DNA from: Pseudomonadales bacterium
GTDB taxonomy: Bacteria > Pseudomonadota > Gammaproteobacteria > Steroidobacterales > Steroidobacteraceae
Reading direction: 5' to 3'
Assembly: GCA_020442965.1 (NCBI GenBank)
Contig: JAGRJB010000375.1
Location: 1-10,287, forward strand
DNA: 10,287 nt
The position numbers and the translations under genes are program-made. Of this stretch, positions 7,007 to 10,287 are shown one piece after another (the first letter of the stretch is position 1; the number at the start of each line of letters is the position of its first letter). Under the pieces are notes generated by a model that had not been told where the DNA came from, did not search any database, and saw only the letters and a list, made by a program, of their open reading frames with translations.

Positions 7007-8417
7007 GGACGCTAACAATCGACTTCTGATCGTCGAAGATGACCCAGGCATGCGATCGCAATTGCGCTGGTGCTTTGAGAGTTATGAAGTGCTGTTCGCC
7101 AACAATCGCGCGGAGGCGCTGGCCGCGGTGCGGCGCTCGGAACCCGCAGTCGTTCTGCAGGATCTGGGCTTGCCGCCTGACGCGGAGGGAGTTTCGGAGG
7201 GCTTTGCATCGCTCAGCGAAATCCTGGAAATCGCGCCGCAAACCAAGGTGATCGTCGTCACCGGCCACCATGACAAAGCGAGCGCCCTGCGTGCGGTCGC
7301 GAGCGGTGCGATCGATTTCTACCAGAAGCCGGTCGATGTCGAAGTATTGAGTTTGATCGTCAGTCGGGCGTTTCATATCGCCCGGCTCGAGTCGGAGTTA
7401 CTCGCGACGCGAACGAGCGAAGGACGCGCAGCGTTCGGCGGATTGATAGCAGCGGACGACCGGATGCAACAGGTATGCCGTGTGATCGAGAAAGTGGCGC
7501 CCGCGGACGTCACCGTTCTGATCCTCGGCGAGAGCGGCACGGGTAAGGAACTGCTCGCACACGCCGTGCACCGTCTGAGTCCGCGTGCTGCTGAAAAATT
7601 TCAGGCGATCAATTGTGCCGCTATCCCCGAGGCGCTGCTCGAATCCGAGTTGTTTGGCTATGAAAAGGGCGCATTCACCGGCGCCACCAAGCAAACGCTG
7701 GGCAAGGTCGAACTCGCCGACGGCGGCACCTTGTTCCTCGATGAGATCGGCGACATGCCGATGTCGTTGCAAGCCAAACTACTACGGTTTTTGCAGGATC
7801 GTGTCATTGAGCGTGTCGGCGGTCGCCAGACCATTCCCGTTAACGTACGGATCGTAGCTGCCACTAACCAGAATTTGGCACAACTTATTTCGCAGCAGCG
7901 CTTTCGTGAGGACCTGTTCTATCGACTGAGCGAAGTGACGCTCGATGTGCCGCCTTTGCGCGACCGCAAGGCCGATGCGATTGCGATAGCGCACGCGTTT
8001 TTGCGCGCTTATTCGGCGCCGCTCGGCCGTCAGCTGCGTGGATTCACCGACGAGGCGATCGCTGCGATCGGTGCATATCAGTGGCCGGGCAACGTGCGGG
8101 AGCTCGAGAACAAGATCAAGTCGGCGGTGCTGCTCGCCGAAGGTCAGGTAGTCGGACTCACCGACCTGGGTCTGCCGGGCACGCGCGAGGCAGCGGCGCC
8201 GCAGACGCTGCGCGAGGTGCGCAACCGGGCGGAGCGCGAAGCAATCTCGCACGCCATGACGGTGTCCGCCGGCAACATATCTCGAGCGGCTGATTTGCTC
8301 GGCATTACTCGACCGACGCTTTATGACCTGCTGGAGAAGCATCAAGTCACTAGCGGATCCGCCGACCGAGTCACAACCGAGGGCGACGCCGCGTCCACAT
8401 CGGGGTCTCGCGATTGA
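6984..8417 (+). CDS. prsR: PEP-CTERM system sigma-54 response regulator PrsR
   Basis: An NtrC-type transcription activator, partner of PrsK. The receiver domain begins LLIVEDDPG, carries phosphoacceptor D60 in VVLQDLGLPP, and ends with VVTG and YQKPVD. The AAA+ domain has Walker A GESGTGKE at 182-189, the sigma-54-contacting GAFTGA at 229-234, and Walker B LFLDEIGD with D253/E254. A Fis-type helix-turn-helix (GNISRAADLLGITRPTLYDLL) starts near residue 430, followed by about 22 low-complexity residues. All parts for sigma-54 activation are present, so the protein should work with RpoN. The frame stays open far upstream inside prsK, but homologues start a few residues before LLIVEDD. ATG at 6984 overlaps prsK by 23 bases; GTG at 6996, with a G-rich GGGGTGG before it, is an equally plausible start. 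Likely targets are PEP-CTERM protein genes elsewhere. Confidence 0.92.
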   Translation: MGWFVPAKDANNRLLIVEDDPGMRSQLRWCFESYEVLFANNRAEALAAVRRSEPAVVLQDLGLPPDAEGVSEGFASLSEILEIAPQTKVIVVTGHHDKASALRAVASGAIDFYQKPVDVEVLSLIVSRAFHIARLESELLATRTSEGRAAFGGLIAADDRMQQVCRVIEKVAPADVTVLILGESGTGKELLAHAVHRLSPRAAEKFQAINCAAIPEALLESELFGYEKGAFTGATKQTLGKVELADGGTLFLDEIGDMPMSLQAKLLRFLQDRVIERVGGRQTIPVNVRIVAATNQNLAQLISQQRFREDLFYRLSEVTLDVPPLRDRKADAIAIAHAFLRAYSAPLGRQLRGFTDEAIAAIGAYQWPGNVRELENKIKSAVLLAEGQVVGLTDLGLPGTREAAAPQTLREVRNRAEREAISHAMTVSAGNISRAADLLGITRPTLYDLLEKHQVTSGSADRVTTEGDAASTSGSRD

Positions 8418-8524
8418 GAAGGCGGTCACAGCCAGCGAACAGGGCTTCGTGGCCAACGATTTCAGCGCAGGGCGTGCTGCTGTCGCAGGTCACAATGCTC
8501 ACTCGTTACCGTGTTTAGGATCGC
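8418..8524 (+). other. 107-nt gap inside the operon, between prsR and xrtA
   Basis: This is the only sizeable gap in the block. It ends with AGGA (8517-8520), four bases before the xrtA ATG. It contains two direct copies of GGTCACA (8424-8430 and 8488-8494), which may be chance. TGGC at 8449-8452 resembles half of a sigma-54 site, but the -12 position reads TTCA instead of TTGC. No short gene or terminator with a T run was seen. Confidence 0.5.
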
Positions 8525-10075
8525 ATGACTACGGATCGACCCGCCGACAACGCGTTGTTTCGCTACGTGCCGCTCGCGATTGTTCTGCTGGTCTCGGCAA
8601 TGCTGTTGCCGATGCTCTTGCCATTGCGAGTGCTCTGGATCGATTTGCAGGATGCCGGCTACGGCCACGGTCCACTGTTAGCCGTGCTCGTGGCCTGGCT
8701 CGTGGTACGTGCCAGTTCGCGGGCCGACCATCCGCGCCTCGGTAGCCGCCTCGCGCTGGTCGCGCTGGCCGCAGCGTCGATTGTCTGGGCCGCAGCGGCC
8801 GTTTCATCGACTACATCGGTCGCGCAAGCTCTTTGGCCGCTGATGAGCTGGTTGGTGCTGGCAGCCGTCTACGGCTGGCGCAGTGCGCGGCGATTCGCGT
8901 TGCCGTTGTTCTTGCTGTATTTCGCGCTGCCCGTCTGGGGGCCATTGACCAATCTTGTGCTCTGGCCGTTGACGATCAAAGCGTCGACCGTCGGCATTCA
9001 GTTATTGGGGCTAAATGCCTATGTCGATCGGAATTTCGTCCATGTGCCAGCGGGAGCCTTCGAGATCATCAGCGGCTGCAGCGGCCAGCATTTCCTGCTC
9101 GTGGCGACCGTCATTGGCCTGTTGATCGCCTATCTGAACGAGTTGCGCGGTCGGCAGTTTGCGCTTGTGGTCGGCGTCGCCATTGCGATGGCGCTGGTAA
9201 TGAACTGGGTGCGGGTGACAGCGATCATTGCTATTGGCTATTACAGCAACATGCAGCATCCGCTCGTCGCGGAGGGTCATTTGCTGTTCGGTTGGATCTT
9301 GTTCGCCGCCGTGCTGGTGACTTACATTCTGTGGGCGCGTTACTACCTGGCAAGACTACCGGCCATCGACGCGCGACCGCGCGCGCACGCTGCCCCCTCT
9401 GCGGGGGCGTTGCCGCCGGCTGGCGTCGGTATGCTATTTGCGGCACTTCTGTGCGCTGTCATTGGTCCAAGCTGGTATGCGGCGGTGCGAAACCGGATAG
9501 ACGGTGCCGCGAGCGAGACAGCGACCTTGCGTTTGCCGGTGAGTGCCCCAGGCTGGATCGGCCCATTGGTCGGCACGAGCCCGATCAAGCCGCAGTTTCC
9601 AGGCGTTACCGTCGAGCGCCGCGCCGTCTACACCCCGCTCGACGAGGCGCTGCGGCCGGTACACGTGTATGCGAATCTGTACCTGGCGCAGCGGCAGGGT
9701 GCGGAGCTGGTGGGTTACGCGAACGTTGTGCTGCCCGCAGCCGACTGGCGGTTGGCGACGGTGCAGCCGGTCGCAGGCGCCGGATCGGGCAGTGGGGTTG
9801 GCGCTCTAGCACCCGACTTTCGTGAGTACACTGCAGCGACCACCGGCGGTGAACGCTGGCTGCTGCGGCAAACGTATGCGATTGCCGGTCGCCTCGTTGC
9901 GAGCGACTGGGAGTCGAAGGTGGTGTTAGCAATCGACGCGCTGTTGCTGCGTGCGCCGCGCGCTGGTTTGGTGTTGCTCGCCATACCGTGTGAATCGGAC
10001 TGTGGTGCGGTCGCTGCGACCATGGCGCAAGCCTGGTCGGCAATCGTACCGGGCTTGCAGGAGAGTTACCGTTGA
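8525..10075 (+). CDS. xrtA: Exosortase A with fused EpsI domain
   Basis: A multi-pass inner-membrane cysteine transpeptidase/protease-like enzyme that recognises C-terminal PEP-CTERM sorting signals. The 516-residue protein has about eight hydrophobic segments up to residue 275 and another at about 299-318. The exosortase catalytic residues are all visible: C185 in GCSGQHFLL, R230 in NWVRVTAI and H252 in EGHLLFGW. After a proline/alanine-rich linker (about 278-298), the C-terminal 200 residues match the EpsI domain (PGWIGP; VYANLYLAQRQGAELVGYAN), predicted to face the periplasm. This two-part architecture is normal for XrtA. ATG 8525 has AGGA four bases upstream. The stop codon overlaps the prsT start (TGATG). 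No PEP-CTERM substrate is encoded in the window. Confidence 0.93.
   Translation: MTTDRPADNALFRYVPLAIVLLVSAMLLPMLLPLRVLWIDLQDAGYGHGPLLAVLVAWLVVRASSRADHPRLGSRLALVALAAASIVWAAAAVSSTTSVAQALWPLMSWLVLAAVYGWRSARRFALPLFLLYFALPVWGPLTNLVLWPLTIKASTVGIQLLGLNAYVDRNFVHVPAGAFEIISGCSGQHFLLVATVIGLLIAYLNELRGRQFALVVGVAIAMALVMNWVRVTAIIAIGYYSNMQHPLVAEGHLLFGWILFAAVLVTYILWARYYLARLPAIDARPRAHAAPSAGALPPAGVGMLFAALLCAVIGPSWYAAVRNRIDGAASETATLRLPVSAPGWIGPLVGTSPIKPQFPGVTVERRAVYTPLDEALRPVHVYANLYLAQRQGAELVGYANVVLPAADWRLATVQPVAGAGSGSGVGALAPDFREYTAATTGGERWLLRQTYAIAGRLVASDWESKVVLAIDALLLRAPRAGLVLLAIPCESDCGAVAATMAQAWSAIVPGLQESYR
9370..9408 (+). repeat. Two tandem GC hairpins in the xrtA linker
   Basis: CGCGC/GCGCG with a GACC loop (9370-9383) is followed eight bases later by GCCCCC/GGGGGC with a TCTGC loop (9392-9408). 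Both stems are perfect. They fall in the codons for the linker between the exosortase core and the EpsI domain (about residues 282-295), where the protein sequence is least constrained. They could be a small palindromic insertion, an mRNA pause or stability element, or a chance product of alanine/arginine-rich GC codons. Confidence 0.4.
10059..10063 (+). promoter_or_regulatory. Ribosome binding site of prsT inside xrtA
   Basis: AGGAG lies in the last codons of xrtA, eleven bases before the ATG at 10075. The alternative ATG at 10093 has no such site, which favours the overlapping start. Confidence 0.55.
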
Positions 10076-10287
10076 TGGACTTGGTAGTTAGTATGGGACA
10101 GGGCCGAAATATTCGTTGGTGGCTGAGCGTTGCGCTGACGTCGGTCGTGCTGGCAGGGTGCGGGTCCGGTGATCCGGCCAGTGTGATCGCAACGGCCGAC
10201 GCTGAGATCGCGGCGGGCAAGTATGGCGACGCCAATGTCATGCTGAAGAAATTGGTGCAGGATTTTCCTGACAACCCGGCGGCGCGT
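10075..10287 (+). CDS. prsT: PEP-CTERM system TPR lipoprotein PrsT, N-terminal part
   Basis: Only the first 71 codons are inside the window; the gene runs off the right edge. A basic, hydrophobic signal peptide leads to the lipobox VLAGC, with the cysteine at residue 29 as the predicted lipidated residue, so the mature protein should be membrane-anchored on the periplasmic side. The following residues (AEIAAGKYGDANVMLKKLV, then PDNPAAR) form the first TPR-like helix pair. This layout and the neighbours match PrsT, a large TPR-repeat lipoprotein that accompanies XrtA and PrsK/PrsR; full-length members are usually over 900 residues. The ATG shares its A with the xrtA stop codon, pointing to translational coupling. 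Its exact role is not settled, though a part in secretion or assembly of EPS or PEP-CTERM proteins is often supposed. Another TPR lipoprotein of an EPS locus is possible until the rest is seen. Confidence 0.82.
   Translation, partial: MDLVVSMGQGRNIRWWLSVALTSVVLAGCGSGDPASVIATADAEIAAGKYGDANVMLKKLVQDFPDNPAAR

Noticed and set aside
8449..8463. Sigma-54-like site before xrtA
   Set aside because: The TGGC half is present but the -12 half reads TTCA and lacks the essential GC.
44..10088. Scattered GTTAG/CTAAC words on both strands
   Set aside because: Roughly a dozen copies in ten kilobases is about what base composition predicts, and spacing is irregular.
1..10287. CRISPR array, insertion sequence or toxin-antitoxin/defence genes
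   Set aside because: No spaced direct repeats, transposase, terminal inverted repeats or defence-related domains were seen on either strand.

Overview
The window reads as GC-rich chromosomal DNA from a Gram-negative proteobacterium. Gamma- or Betaproteobacteria fit best, because it combines a tRNA-Glu 3' end with encoded CCA and an XrtA-type (exosortase A) locus, a system typical of EPS-forming members of these classes. All supported genes lie on the + strand. The lineage is inferred from gene content, not from a database search.

Layout. (1) Positions 1-23 are the 3' end of a tRNA-Glu gene that enters from the left. (2) Positions 24-343 hold no convincing gene. (3) Positions 344-3350 carry two metabolic genes: a 12-helix MFS transporter of the spinster-like group and a soluble FAD-binding oxidoreductase of the PCMH/VAO fold (GlcD-like). 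They may form an uptake-and-oxidation pair of unknown substrate. (4) A short, locally AT-rich gap (3351-3508) separates them from the next block. (5) Positions 3509-10287 are a tightly packed operon-like block: a polyprenyl-phosphate sugar phosphotransferase of the PEP-CTERM-associated type, the histidine kinase PrsK, the sigma-54-type response regulator PrsR, exosortase XrtA with its fused EpsI domain, and the start of the TPR lipoprotein PrsT, cut by the right edge.

How the genes work together. The sugar transferase should begin assembly of an exopolysaccharide repeat unit on undecaprenyl phosphate. PrsK/PrsR is the two-component pair known to control PEP-CTERM protein genes with RpoN in floc-forming bacteria. 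XrtA processes PEP-CTERM proteins at the inner membrane, and PrsT is the conserved TPR lipoprotein partner of the system. Junctions are tight (stop and start abutting, overlapping genes, a TGATG overlap) except for a 107-nt gap between prsR and xrtA. No PEP-CTERM substrate gene and no convincing sigma-54 -24/-12 promoter is visible, so the targets of PrsR and XrtA must lie elsewhere.

The main system is a recognised one. The less explained points are the order of xrtA relative to prsR and prsT, the 107-nt internal gap, two tandem hairpins in the xrtA linker, the unknown signal of PrsK, and the unassigned transporter/flavoenzyme pair.
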